The notes under the pieces: generated by a model
The model's database searches: none
What the model was told of the DNA's origin: nothing
The model's input: only the letters and a program-made list of their open reading frames with translations
Source of the DNA: a bacterium
Lineage (GTDB): Bacteria > Patescibacteriota > Dojkabacteria > JAKAPS01 > JAJZLI01
Direction of reading: 5' to 3'
NCBI GenBank assembly: GCA_021816845.1
Contig: JAKAWT010000002.1
Location: forward strand, 1 to 33,016
Length of the DNA: 33,016 nucleotides
Made by a program: the position numbers and the translations under genes
Shown here: one piece after another, positions 7,911-18,359 of the stretch
Numbering within the stretch: position 1 is the stretch's first letter
Layout of the letters: each line of letters starts with the position of its first letter

Positions 7911-8266
7911 TTACAATTACCTGGATTACCACCAGAATAGTTAGGTGTGCTATTAGGTGTTGTTATCATTGATCCAGTACTGGTGGTATAAAAAGTACAC
8001 AAAGTACCTCCACTACCAATTGACCCATTATATACAGCATGTTGGAATATTAAGGAAGTCGCAGGTAGAGAGGACAGGTATAATATTATAGATTTTTGGG
8101 TATTAACAAAAGATCCTTGGGATTGTATTTCATATTGTTGTATTGGTCCTATACTTGGGCTTGCAGCATGCACTCTAGTAGATACATAATACAAACTTAT
8201 AATAACAACAACTAATAAAAATAACTTTGCAAATATCATGCTACCTTTCATATATAAAATATACAA
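7907..8266 (-). CDS. small exported protein of unknown function (likely start 8251 or 8239)
   Basis: Signal peptide-like MIFAKLFLLVVVIISLYYVSTRVHA; Ser/Thr/Gly/Asn-rich mature part with two Cys near the C-terminus. Confidence 0.65.
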   Translation of the reverse strand: MYILYMKGSMIFAKLFLLVVVIISLYYVSTRVHAASPSIGPIQQYEIQSQGSFVNTQKSIILYLSSLPATSLIFQHAVYNGSIGSGGTLCTFYTTSTGSMITTPNSTPNYSGGNPGNCN

Positions 8267-8286
8267 TATTATATTTCTAATGTAAA

Positions 8287-8295
8287 TGGTATAAT
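8287..8295 (+). promoter_or_regulatory. extended -10 element TGGTATAAT upstream of the Wzy/WaaL-like gene
   Basis: Exact TGnTATAAT, 36 nt before ATG 8332. Confidence 0.45.
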
Positions 8296-8331
8296 TTTTT
8301 TTATCACAAACTTGTATAAAAGATTTGATAT

Positions 8332-10251
8332 ATGAATGTTATTAATAAAATATTCAACCCGCCAATTGAGCTTTTGATATTTAAGATATATGTATATTGG
8401 TTAGTTATCATATTTGTAGTATTCCTATTTTTTTCTCAAAATATGAGTAATACATCAGGAGTACTTGTTCTAAATATTTTTGCATCAGGATTATTCATAT
8501 TAAGGTATTTAAGGAAAGATATACAAATATCAAGATTAGCAACATATATTTTTTACTTATTCCTATTTTTCTCTATAATTACTACGATATTTAGTATAGA
8601 TCCTTATACTAGTTTCATTTCCCTACTCTCATATATTGCTTTGTTTGTTATATTTATAATATCTTTTGACTTATTTAAAGATATAAAGCTAACCAAATGG
8701 TTTTTAGCATGGATTTTGTTTATTAGTTTGATATTTTCTATATATGCTATAAGTCATTATATAACAGGATATGATACAAGATTAACCGGGACTCTGTTAG
8801 ATCCAGATACTGCGGCAGGCTTTTTGTTAATAATAATACCTATATCTTTATATTTCTTTTTTATATCAAAAAAAAACCTATTAATTTTTATTAATGTAAT
8901 ATTGTCTTCAATATTTATAGTCTCCTTTTATTTCACTTTATCTCGTGGTGCATATATTGCTTTTATAATCGAAATAATGTTTCTGACAATTGTTTTAGTA
9001 AGGTATTACAAAATATATTTTAAAAGATTATTTTCTTTAATACTATTATCTTTTATATTTATTTTGTTAATATCATATATAAGTCCTAATTCTCAAATAT
9101 CTAGAGTATCTTTGAATAGAGTTACCTCATCCGTAACATCTGGATCAAGTTTGTCTGTAGTTGATAGACTGGATGTGTACAAAAGGAGTTTATATATAGT
9201 AGAACAACATGCCTTATTTGGTACTGGGTTGGGAACATTTGGAGATATATTTGCTAAATACCAAGATATACCGTGGGTATATTTTACATATACTCACAAT
9301 CAGTATCTTCAGATATTTGTAGAAGAAGGAATTATTGGAGGATTAATATTTCTGTCCTTTTTTGTATATATATTATACTTAGGAATTAAGAATATCTATA
9401 ATAATAGGCTGCTCCAATACAAAAGTAAGTTTCCCTCAAAATTAATCTATGTATTTCTGTTTGTTGGAATTGTTGGTTCTATGGCTCACGTAGTTGTGGA
9501 TTATGATTGGGAATCAAAAGCTATATTTTTATTACTATTTATTTTAATAGGTATTTTTATCCATATTAGAAGGGATGATATAAAAGCTTTGGGAGAGAAA
9601 CTATCCTTACTTATGTTTATTGTATTATTGTTTTCGATCATTATATCTATAGATATATTTTACTCTAATACTCTATTTAACAATGGTGTAAAAGCATATA
9701 ATAATTTTGATATAAAGCAGGCTTCATCATATTTTAAATCCTCACTACAATACAATCCATATAATTATGACACATATATATGGCAATCTTCAACAAATTT
9801 GCTATTACAGAAGGATAATTTGGCAATCTCTGAACTTCTTAACTCTCAAAAATTATCTCCTTATAATCCAGAAATCCCGTATAAAATTGGACAATTATAT
9901 ATACAAGAAGGTAAGCATAATGAAGCTACAAAATATCTGATAAAGGCTTATAATTTTAATAAATATTCTGATCCTAAATACGTCCTACTTTTGGCAGAAA
10001 ATTATAGTTATCTAAAAGATACAAAAAAATCTATACAGTTATATAAAGAAGCTATAAATAAGTACTTTCCTCTAAATAATACCTATTATGATTACCAAGG
10101 ATTCTATAAATTAAATGGGGTTGATACATCTTTGAGTTATATATATCTCAATTTATATGTGCTTACTAAGAATAAGAGTTACTATAATATATCTAAAGAG
10201 CTGGCTGCTATTAGTACTGTTTCAAAGAAAGTAACTATTATTAAGAAATAA
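8332..10251 (+). CDS. O-antigen ligase/polymerase-like membrane protein with C-terminal TPR region
   Basis: Polytopic; FYFTLSRGAYIAF and GTGLGTFGDIF...YTHNQYLQIFVEEGIIGG match Wzy_C/WaaL; C-terminal repeats (ASSYFKSSLQYNPYNYDTY, AISELLNSQKLSPYNPEIPYKIGQLYIQEGKHNEATKYLIKAYNF) look like TPRs. Confidence 0.85.
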   Translation: MNVINKIFNPPIELLIFKIYVYWLVIIFVVFLFFSQNMSNTSGVLVLNIFASGLFILRYLRKDIQISRLATYIFYLFLFFSIITTIFSIDPYTSFISLLSYIALFVIFIISFDLFKDIKLTKWFLAWILFISLIFSIYAISHYITGYDTRLTGTLLDPDTAAGFLLIIIPISLYFFFISKKNLLIFINVILSSIFIVSFYFTLSRGAYIAFIIEIMFLTIVLVRYYKIYFKRLFSLILLSFIFILLISYISPNSQISRVSLNRVTSSVTSGSSLSVVDRLDVYKRSLYIVEQHALFGTGLGTFGDIFAKYQDIPWVYFTYTHNQYLQIFVEEGIIGGLIFLSFFVYILYLGIKNIYNNRLLQYKSKFPSKLIYVFLFVGIVGSMAHVVVDYDWESKAIFLLLFILIGIFIHIRRDDIKALGEKLSLLMFIVLLFSIIISIDIFYSNTLFNNGVKAYNNFDIKQASSYFKSSLQYNPYNYDTYIWQSSTNLLLQKDNLAISELLNSQKLSPYNPEIPYKIGQLYIQEGKHNEATKYLIKAYNFNKYSDPKYVLLLAENYSYLKDTKKSIQLYKEAINKYFPLNNTYYDYQGFYKLNGVDTSLSYIYLNLYVLTKNKSYYNISKELAAISTVSKKVTIIKK

Positions 10252-10350
10252 CATTGCTATGTTTTTTGTTGATTTTTTCACCTTATAATTATAAAATGAT
10301 TTTTTGAGAGATTATTTATATTAATGATACAGATAATAATATAAAATATA

Positions 10351-12861
10351 TTATGCTATTTCTATTGCAGCAACCTCACTCTCTTTATCAAGATTAATAA
10401 GTTTTACTCCTGAAGTGTGTCTTTTGTGAGAAGGTATTGTAGAGATGCTAAGTTTTATTATTTGACCTTTTGTAGAAATTATTATCATTTCTTTACTGTT
10501 ATTGTTAACTATTTTCATGGAAACTAATTCACCTGTTTTTTCTGTAACTCTCGCACCGTAAACTCCTTTACCTCCCCTACCTTGTGTTGAGAATCCATTA
10601 ATTTTAGTTTTTTTACCAAATCCTTTTTTAGAAACTGTTATGACAAAACTATCATCTTTCACAATATCAAGTCCAATAGCTTCATCATCCTTTTTATTTA
10701 TTGAAATAGCCTTTACTCCTCTAGACGTCCTTCCAGTCTCTCTGACATCTGTTTCTTTGAACCTTATTGAATGAGCTTTTTTGGTAATTAGCAATATTTC
10801 ATTTTTACCTGTTACTGGTTTTACCCATCTAAGCTCATCATCACTATCTAAAGTAATAGCAAATAGACCATTTTTTCTTATATTTTTAAATGCTTCTATC
10901 TTTGTTTTTTTAACAATACCATTCTTTGTTCCCATTAGTAGGGATTGTATATTCTCTTGTATCTCTTTCTCATCTTCAACAATATCTTCTTTTATAGCAC
11001 CTTTTTTATCATCAGTTTGAGCTAATACACTAGTAATAAATTCGTTATTTTCGAGGTTAATGATATTAACTAATGGTTGTCCTTTTGCTGTCCTTGAATA
11101 TTCTGGAATCTCAAAAGCTTTAGTTTGAAAAACCCTACCTTTATTTGAAAAAAGCAATATATTGTCTAAGGTTGATGCAATTAATGCATGGGATATCACA
11201 TCTCGTTCTTTAGTTGTCATCCCTACTATACCTTTACCCCCTCTATGCTGTACCCTATATGTATCAGGAGATAATCTCTTGATATAGCCTTGTTTTGATA
11301 TTGTTATTAAGGTCTCTTTATCTTCAATAATATCTTCTAATTCAAACTCTCCTACCTTGGATGCCACAACCCTTGTTTTTCTATCATCTTTATATTTTTC
11401 TATAATTTGAAGGCTTTCATCTTTAATAACTTTGATAATATTAAATTTGTCTGATAATAGCCTTTCTAATTCTTTAATTTCAGCTAAAACTTCTTTTAAT
11501 TCATTTTCGATTTTTTCTCTTTCTAAGGCAGCTAATCTTCTAAGTTGCATATCCAAAATAGCTTGGGATTGTATATCTGATAATTTAAATCTTTCCATCA
11601 ACTCTTTTTTTGCTATTTCTACATCTTTAGAGCTTCGTATAATCTTTACAACTTCATCAATATTATCTATAGCTATTTTAAGTCCTTGTAGTATATGTTC
11701 TCGATCTTTTGCTTTTTTAAGTTCGTATTTAGTTCTTCTTTCTACTACATCTAACCTATGTTGTGCAAAGATCTCTAATATGTTTTTCAGGTTTAATTGT
11801 TTTGGTACTCCATCTACCAGAGCCAGAATATTTGCATTGAAAACTGATTGTAGTTCTGTATATTTAAATAATTTATTGATTAGAATGTTTGGCTTAGCAC
11901 TAGATTTTAGATCTATAACAACTCTTATTTCTCCCTTAGCACTTTCATCCCTTAAATCTTGTATACCATCGAGTTTATCTGTTTTAACTAAATCTGCTAT
12001 TTTTGTTATAAATCGAGCTTTATTAATTTGAAAAGGTAATTGTGTGATTATAATTTGCATTTTCTCATTTTTAGATTCTACAATTTCTGCTTTTCCTCTA
12101 ATGACAATCCTACCTCTCCCTGTTGTATACATATTAAGTATTTCGTCTTTATCATATATAGTTCCGTATGTGGGGAAATCTGGTCCCTTTATAAATTTTA
12201 CTAAATCCTCTATATGTACTTCTGTTTCTACACTATTATTTTCCCCAATAGTTTTTATATTATCTAATATGTGTATAAAACCACCCATAATCTCTTCGAG
12301 GTTATGAGGAGGTATCTTTGTTGCCATTCCAACTGCAATACCTTCAGTTCCATTCAAAAGTAAATTAGGGATTGCTGAAGGTAGAATAGCTGGTTGTTTT
12401 AAGGAACCGTCGTAATTATCTATAAAATCTACAGTATCCTTGTCTATATCATTAATGAATTCATCAGATATCTTTTCCAATTTTGCTTCGGTATATCGCA
12501 TTGCTGCAGGACTATCACCATCAATAGATCCAAAATTACCTTGTCCATGTATAAGTGGATATCTTAGAGAAAAATATTGGGCCATATGTACCAATGCATC
12601 ATAAATAGATAAATCCCCATGAGGATGATATTTACCCATTACAGCTCCTACTGTTCTTGCTGATTTTGCGAATTTATTATTTGCATGCAGATTATCTTCA
12701 TGCATTGTATAGATAATTCTTCTTTGTACTGGTTTCAAACCATCTTTTGCATCTGGGAGAGCACGTGCAGTAATAACACTCATGGAATAATTAATATAGC
12801 TTTCTTTCATCTCTTTCGAGATATCAATCAATTTCATTCTATCTATATTTATGTCATCCAT
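10351..12861 (-). CDS. gyrA: DNA gyrase subunit A
   Basis: [38 protein letters not shown] (catalytic Tyr), GyrA-box-like QHRGGKG; adjacent to gyrB. Confidence 0.97.
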   Translation of the reverse strand: MDDINIDRMKLIDISKEMKESYINYSMSVITARALPDAKDGLKPVQRRIIYTMHEDNLHANNKFAKSARTVGAVMGKYHPHGDLSIYDALVHMAQYFSLRYPLIHGQGNFGSIDGDSPAAMRYTEAKLEKISDEFINDIDKDTVDFIDNYDGSLKQPAILPSAIPNLLLNGTEGIAVGMATKIPPHNLEEIMGGFIHILDNIKTIGENNSVETEVHIEDLVKFIKGPDFPTYGTIYDKDEILNMYTTGRGRIVIRGKAEIVESKNEKMQIIITQLPFQINKARFITKIADLVKTDKLDGIQDLRDESAKGEIRVVIDLKSSAKPNILINKLFKYTELQSVFNANILALVDGVPKQLNLKNILEIFAQHRLDVVERRTKYELKKAKDREHILQGLKIAIDNIDEVVKIIRSSKDVEIAKKELMERFKLSDIQSQAILDMQLRRLAALEREKIENELKEVLAEIKELERLLSDKFNIIKVIKDESLQIIEKYKDDRKTRVVASKVGEFELEDIIEDKETLITISKQGYIKRLSPDTYRVQHRGGKGIVGMTTKERDVISHALIASTLDNILLFSNKGRVFQTKAFEIPEYSRTAKGQPLVNIINLENNEFITSVLAQTDDKKGAIKEDIVEDEKEIQENIQSLLMGTKNGIVKKTKIEAFKNIRKNGLFAITLDSDDELRWVKPVTGKNEILLITKKAHSIRFKETDVRETGRTSRGVKAISINKKDDEAIGLDIVKDDSFVITVSKKGFGKKTKINGFSTQGRGGKGVYGARVTEKTGELVSMKIVNNNSKEMIIISTKGQIIKLSISTIPSHKRHTSGVKLINLDKESEVAAIEIA

Positions 12862-12879
12862 AGATTTGGTCTTTGTATA

Positions 12880-14802
12880 TTAAATATCTATTTTTGCACT
12901 TTTTGCATTCATCTGGATAAATTTTTTTCTAGGAGGCACTTCTGTTCCCATTAACATATCAAAAGTTTTATCAGAATCTTCTATATCTTCTATATTTATT
13001 TGTTTTAAAACTCTTGATTGAGGATTCATTGTTGTTTCCCAAAGCTGTTCTGGATTCATTTCCCCAAGACCTTTATATCTTTGCATAGATGTTATTTTTG
13101 TATCCTCATCCTTCAACTTTTGGAATAATACTTCTGCTTCATTATCATCAGTTATCCAATATGTTTTACCTAAAGCAACAACTTTATATAGTGGTGGTTG
13201 AGCTATATATACATATCCTTTTTCTATCAATGGTTTTAAATGTCTATACAAAAATGTCAAAAGTAAAGTCTCAATGTGTGAACCATCAACATCAGCATCA
13301 GTCATAATTATTATTTTATGATACCTTAACTTATCAATATTGAATGTATCCGAGATACCAGCTCCCAATGCTATCGTAAAATCTTTAAGTCTTTCATTTT
13401 CAAGTACCCTATCAATTCTATATTTTTCGCTATTTATAGGTTTTCCTGTTAATGGTAATATTGCCTGTATTTTTCTATCTCTTCCCTGCTTTGCACTTCC
13501 TCCTGCAGAATCTCCCTCAACTATAAATAACTCAGATTTTTGTGGGTCTTTCTCTGAACAATCTGCAAGCTTACCTGGTAAAGTTCCGCCTTCAAGGGCA
13601 CCTTTCCTAACAACTGCTTCTCTAGCTGCTTTAGCTGCTTTTCTTGCTTTTTGCGCAAGAAATACCTTATCAAGAATTGATCTTGCTTCTTTTGGGTATT
13701 CTTGTAAATACATTTCCAGCTCTTCTGAAACAACATTTCTAACAATTGTTTGTGTTTCAGAATTGTTTAACTTCATTTTTGTTTGACCTTCAAATTGAGG
13801 GTTCTGTAATTTTACTGATATTATAGCTGTTAATCCTTCTCTGACATCATCTCCAGTGAGACCTTCCTCATTTTCTTTTAATATACCTGTTTTCTTTGCA
13901 TAATCATTAATTGTTTTTGTTAAAGCAGTTTTAAATCCTGTTAAATGAGTTCCACCTTCTTGATTAAAAATATTATTGGCAAAGGATAACATATTGTCTG
14001 TAATTTCATCAGTATACTGCATTGCTACCTCAACCTCTGAATCTGAAACGTGTTTCTTGATATGTATTATATTTGTTAAATTTTTCTTGTCCTTATCGAG
14101 CATTCTAACATAAGATTTAGCTCCTCCTTCAAAATATATGAAATATGGGACTTGATACTTATCAGATCTCTCATCTTGGAAGGTGAACGTTATATCTCCA
14201 GTTAAATATGCTTGTTCCTTCACTCTTCTTAGTATTTGACGAGCTATTATATTGGTATCTTGAAATATAGATGCGTCTGGTTTAAAAGTTTGTATAGTAC
14301 CATTATTTTTATTAAGAGTATTATCTTCAAGTTGTTTCAAATCATATAAAGGTTTTCCTTCCTTATACTCTTGTATATAATGAATTTTATTAATAAAAGA
14401 TTCTGTAGACATGTACTCAGATAAAGCATTGGTACAAGAAACCCCTACTCCATGTAAACCTCCAGATATTTTATAACCACCTTTAGAGCCAAATTTCCCT
14501 CCTGCATGTAAAACAGTCATAACTGTCTCAAGAGAAGATTTTTTTGTTTGTGGGTGAATTCCAATTGGGATTCCTCTACCATTGTCCTCAACTTGCACAG
14601 TCCCATCTTTATAAATTCTTACATCTATTCTGGTACAGTATCCGGCCAAAGCTTCATCTATCGCATTATCTATGACTTCATAGATTATTTGATGTACTCC
14701 ACCTATACCTGTTGATCCAACATACATAGATGGTCGTTTCCTGACAGCTTCAAGTCCCTCAAGAACTACTATAGAATTTTCATCATAATTATCGTTATCC
14801 AT
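12880..14802 (-). CDS. gyrB: DNA gyrase subunit B
   Basis: LEGLEAVRKRPSMYVGSTG, VEDNGRGIP, GGLHGVGVS, EGDSAGGSAKQGRDR, MTDADVDGSHI, RYKGLGEMN. Confidence 0.98.
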   Translation of the reverse strand: MDNDNYDENSIVVLEGLEAVRKRPSMYVGSTGIGGVHQIIYEVIDNAIDEALAGYCTRIDVRIYKDGTVQVEDNGRGIPIGIHPQTKKSSLETVMTVLHAGGKFGSKGGYKISGGLHGVGVSCTNALSEYMSTESFINKIHYIQEYKEGKPLYDLKQLEDNTLNKNNGTIQTFKPDASIFQDTNIIARQILRRVKEQAYLTGDITFTFQDERSDKYQVPYFIYFEGGAKSYVRMLDKDKKNLTNIIHIKKHVSDSEVEVAMQYTDEITDNMLSFANNIFNQEGGTHLTGFKTALTKTINDYAKKTGILKENEEGLTGDDVREGLTAIISVKLQNPQFEGQTKMKLNNSETQTIVRNVVSEELEMYLQEYPKEARSILDKVFLAQKARKAAKAAREAVVRKGALEGGTLPGKLADCSEKDPQKSELFIVEGDSAGGSAKQGRDRKIQAILPLTGKPINSEKYRIDRVLENERLKDFTIALGAGISDTFNIDKLRYHKIIIMTDADVDGSHIETLLLTFLYRHLKPLIEKGYVYIAQPPLYKVVALGKTYWITDDNEAEVLFQKLKDEDTKITSMQRYKGLGEMNPEQLWETTMNPQSRVLKQINIEDIEDSDKTFDMLMGTEVPPRKKFIQMNAKSAKIDI

Positions 14803-14805
14803 TTT

Positions 14806-15420
14806 TTATATTTGTATTGCAATATCTTCTAATATTAATTTTTCGGGGACATTATTTGCAATTGCCTGCTCCCAGTCTTTCATCATCTTTACAATATTAT
14901 TATTTTTACTATTAGATACTTTGTACGAAGCAATTATATACGAAATCAAATTTTGAATAAAGCCCTTAGTATTCTCTACAGAACTAACAAATAGTAATCT
15001 TTCTTGTAGATTTAATGATAAGAAATTTTTTATATCATAAAAATTTTCATATATGTGTTCTCCCTTTTTTATGATACACCTTGATAATATGGTTTTAAGT
15101 AAAGATTCTGAATTTGGTATTTGTAGAATTATTAATGTGTGTGATTGGTTCTCTTCTAGCATTTTCAACATAGCATTCTGTGCAGAATCAGATATTTTCC
15201 CAAGGATAGATATTAGAACAACCCTAACTTTTCCACTATATGGTTTATAGGATAGTGATTTTTGTAAATCTCTAATGTGATCTATTGATATAGCATATTC
15301 ATTTATATGTATAAATTCAGAAGTAGAATTATTTCCTGAATCTTTCTCTTCTAAGTAAGATTTTGCAAATATTATACTGCTTTCAATATCATTTGATTCT
15401 ATAATGATGCTTTGGGTCAT
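14806..15420 (-). CDS. holB: DNA polymerase III delta'-like subunit (start 15420 preferred over 15492)
   Basis: IRDLQKSLSYKPYSGKVRVVLI...SDSAQNAMLKMLEENQSHTLIILQIPNSESLLKTILSRC; no Walker A. Confidence 0.8.
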   Translation of the reverse strand: MTQSIIIESNDIESSIIFAKSYLEEKDSGNNSTSEFIHINEYAISIDHIRDLQKSLSYKPYSGKVRVVLISILGKISDSAQNAMLKMLEENQSHTLIILQIPNSESLLKTILSRCIIKKGEHIYENFYDIKNFLSLNLQERLLFVSSVENTKGFIQNLISYIIASYKVSNSKNNNIVKMMKDWEQAIANNVPEKLILEDIAIQI

Positions 15421-15427
15421 AAGAACT

Positions 15428-15436
15428 ATTCTATCA
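15428..15436 (-). promoter_or_regulatory. extended -10-like element TGATAGAAT just upstream of holB
   Basis: TGnTAGAAT on the minus strand, 7 nt before ATG 15420; implies a nearly leaderless transcript. Confidence 0.3.
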
Positions 15437-15470
15437 TAAAAAGAACATACTGTGTATCCTTTCTTGGTGT

Positions 15471-15492
15471 TTGTACCAAGGTACCTGTACAA
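15471..15492. promoter_or_regulatory. palindromic operator-like sequence in the holB/pilB divergent region
   Basis: TTGTAC-CA-AGGTACCT-GTACAA. Confidence 0.35.
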
Positions 15493-15550
15493 GGGTGTCT
15501 ATTAGGTACTTTAAAAATTATATATAGTATTGTATTGTATTAAAAGAAGT

Positions 15551-17296
15551 ATGGACATATTAGATGTATTAGTAAGTCAATCTAAAATTGACCAAAAAAC
15601 TGCAAATAAGATAAGGATAGATTCTATTACACAGAATAAGGATGTGGATGAGTTGATCTTTAACATGAACATTGTAAATAAAAAAGATTTTTATATAGCA
15701 AAAGCTTCTGTTATTAATATACCCTTTAAAGATCTTACTGGAATAATCATACGCAGAGATATTTTCAACAAAATAAGTATTAATGATATTAAAGATCACA
15801 TGATATTACCATTTGAAGAGGGTAACGGAATATTGTCTGTGGCAATGGCAAATCCATTAGATACCCAATTGATACAATATCTTGAAAGTAAATATAATGC
15901 ACATATAACCCCATATCTTGCAATGCCAGAGGATATTCAAGAGATTGTAAGTACTAATATGTCAGAGCAAATAGAAAGTAAGGTTGTTGAAGACGTTGAA
16001 GCTGCAGGATTAGATTTTGATGTAGAAGATGTTACTGGTAGCATAAATGATTTAGGTAATATGACTGGGGATATAAAGAATGCCCCAATTGTTAAAATTG
16101 TTAATACTGTTTTAGAGTATGCAGTAAAATTTAGAGCATCAGATATACATGTAGAACCAGAGAGAAAAAGATTAAGATTTAGATATAGAATTGATGGTAT
16201 TCTACAAGAAAAATTGTCAATTCCTTTATCTCTAGCTCCTGCAGTAATATCAAGGATAAAAATTCTGTCAAAGTTGAAGATAGATGAGAAAAGAATGCCT
16301 CAAGATGGAAGGTTTTCAATAAAAGTAGAAAAAGAGTTAGTAGATTTAAGAATTTCAACACTACCTATTGTCTACGGTGAGAAAATTGTGATAAGACTTT
16401 TAAGAAAAGGTGGAGGTATACCAAAACTTGAAGAGGTAGGTATTACTGGTGTATCATTTGAAAAATACAAAAAAGGCCTATCTTTAACCAAAGGAATAAT
16501 TCTTATTACTGGTCCTACAGGTTCTGGAAAAACACAAACGTTAGCTGCTTCTCTTGCACAGATTAATAATGATTCAGTTAATATTGAAACACTTGAAGAT
16601 CCAGTTGAAATAGAAATTGATGGAGTGAATCAAGTACAGGTAAATGATGAGGTTGGGCTTACATTTCCTACAGGACTGAGGGCATTTTTAAGGCAAGATC
16701 CTAATATAATAATGGTTGGAGAGATTAGAGATGAAGAAACTGCACGTCTTGCAACACAAGCATCATTAACAGGACATTTAGTTTTATCAACGATCCATAC
16801 AACTTCTGCAGCGGGAGCATTACCAAGGTTACTTGATATGGGTATAGAACCATTCTTAATATCTTCAACAATTGAAATAGTAGTTGCTCAAAGACTAGTT
16901 CGTACAATATGCCAAACTTGCAAGGAAGATTATATTGTAGATAAAGCTGTTGTTGATGAGATTACTAAGGAACTTGAAGGAAGTAATATAGATATATCAA
17001 AGTATATTACTAATTCTTCACAAACAAATAACAGTGTGTTATATTTATCTAGAGGCAAAGGTTGTGATGCGTGTAATAATACTGGATATCTAGGAAGGAT
17101 TGGAATCTTCGAAGTACTTGTAGTGAATGATGCAATAAGAGATTTAATATTGAAAAAAGCATCTACTGATGAAATTGATAAAGTTGCTAGGTCAAATAAT
17201 ATGATGTCTCTAGTGCAGAATGGTTTCTTAAAAGTTCTTGATAAGATTACAACGCTAGAGGAAGTATATAGAGTAGCAAAAGAAGATATAGAATGA
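15551..17296 (+). CDS. pilB: type IV pilus assembly ATPase PilB (start ATG 15551 or TTG 15530)
   Basis: GPTGSGKTQTLAASL Walker A, GEIRDEETA, HLVLSTIHTTSA, zinc tetracysteine CQTC...CDAC. Confidence 0.95.
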   Translation: MDILDVLVSQSKIDQKTANKIRIDSITQNKDVDELIFNMNIVNKKDFYIAKASVINIPFKDLTGIIIRRDIFNKISINDIKDHMILPFEEGNGILSVAMANPLDTQLIQYLESKYNAHITPYLAMPEDIQEIVSTNMSEQIESKVVEDVEAAGLDFDVEDVTGSINDLGNMTGDIKNAPIVKIVNTVLEYAVKFRASDIHVEPERKRLRFRYRIDGILQEKLSIPLSLAPAVISRIKILSKLKIDEKRMPQDGRFSIKVEKELVDLRISTLPIVYGEKIVIRLLRKGGGIPKLEEVGITGVSFEKYKKGLSLTKGIILITGPTGSGKTQTLAASLAQINNDSVNIETLEDPVEIEIDGVNQVQVNDEVGLTFPTGLRAFLRQDPNIIMVGEIRDEETARLATQASLTGHLVLSTIHTTSAAGALPRLLDMGIEPFLISSTIEIVVAQRLVRTICQTCKEDYIVDKAVVDEITKELEGSNIDISKYITNSSQTNNSVLYLSRGKGCDACNNTGYLGRIGIFEVLVVNDAIRDLILKKASTDEIDKVARSNNMMSLVQNGFLKVLDKITTLEEVYRVAKEDIE

Positions 17297-18357
17297 AGAT
17301 AGAAGAATTATTAAAATATACTATACAAAGATCAGCTTCTGATCTTCATCTAGTTGTAGATTATCCCCCACTTTTGAGAGTAGATGGCATCCTTGTGCAG
17401 GCTGCTAATTTTACTATTGAAGATGAATATATGAAACAAGTGGTAGATGAGATATTATCTGACTCTCAAAAAGAATTTTTGGATGTTAACAAAGAGATTG
17501 ATCTATCATATGAATATGTTGATACACATGATAGATTTAGGATTAATGTATTCCATCAGAAGGGCCATTTATCAATAGCATTTAGACTAATACCTAGTAA
17601 AATAAGAACTATAGAAGAATTATTTATCCCTGATGTCATACATTCATTTACAAAAATACCTCAGGGTTTGGTTCTAGTGACAGGACCTACTGGACATGGT
17701 AAATCTACCACTTTAGCTGCTATGGTACAAGAGATTAATGTAAGAGACCCTAAGCATATTATTACTGTTGAAGATCCTATTGAATATGTCTATCCAAAAG
17801 GTAAATCATTAGTTGAACAAAGGGAGGTTGGTGAAGATACTCACTCTTGGGATATATCATTAAGAAGTGCACTGAGGGAGGATCCTGATGTTGTATTAAT
17901 TGGAGAAATGAGGGATTTTGAGACCATAGCTTCTGCTATAACTATTGCAGAAACAGGCCATCTGGTTTTTGCAACTTTACATACTAATTCTGCCGCACAA
18001 ACAATAGATAGGATTGTAGATGTATTTCCTGATGTGCAGCAAGCACAAATAAGAATACAACTTGCAGATATATTAGAGGGTATAGTCTCTCAAAGACTTA
18101 TTCCAACTATCGGAGGAGGAAGGAGAGTAGTTACTGAAATATTGATTGCCACCAGTGCAGTTAGAAATATGGTAAGGGAAGGTAAAACATATCAGCTTGA
18201 TAGTGTTATACAAACAAGTGGTGATGTAGGAATGGTATCATTAGATAAATCTTTAGTGGCACTTGTTCGAGAAGGTAAAATTACTATTGATGATGCTCAA
18301 GCTCATTCATCTCATCCAGATGAGCTTTTAAGATTATTTAGAGGGAGAAATGTTTAA
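17293..18357 (+). CDS. pilT: type IV pilus retraction ATPase PilT
   Basis: GPTGHGKSTTLAAM, EDPIEY, REDPDVVLIGEMRDFETI, AETGHLVFATLHTNSA. Confidence 0.96.
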   Translation: MKIEELLKYTIQRSASDLHLVVDYPPLLRVDGILVQAANFTIEDEYMKQVVDEILSDSQKEFLDVNKEIDLSYEYVDTHDRFRINVFHQKGHLSIAFRLIPSKIRTIEELFIPDVIHSFTKIPQGLVLVTGPTGHGKSTTLAAMVQEINVRDPKHIITVEDPIEYVYPKGKSLVEQREVGEDTHSWDISLRSALREDPDVVLIGEMRDFETIASAITIAETGHLVFATLHTNSAAQTIDRIVDVFPDVQQAQIRIQLADILEGIVSQRLIPTIGGGRRVVTEILIATSAVRNMVREGKTYQLDSVIQTSGDVGMVSLDKSLVALVREGKITIDDAQAHSSHPDELLRLFRGRNV

Positions 18358-18359
18358 CT

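Noticed and set aside
10252-10350. TTATAATTATAA palindrome between the convergent Wzy-like gene and gyrA as a bidirectional terminator
   Set aside because: All-AT stem, likely unstable; no convincing GC hairpin.
11432-12031. 199 aa plus-strand ORF within gyrA (also 10781-11020, 12044-12307, 13340-13786)
   Set aside because: Antisense shadow ORFs of highly conserved gyrA/gyrB; Ser/Ile-rich low-complexity translations without family signal.
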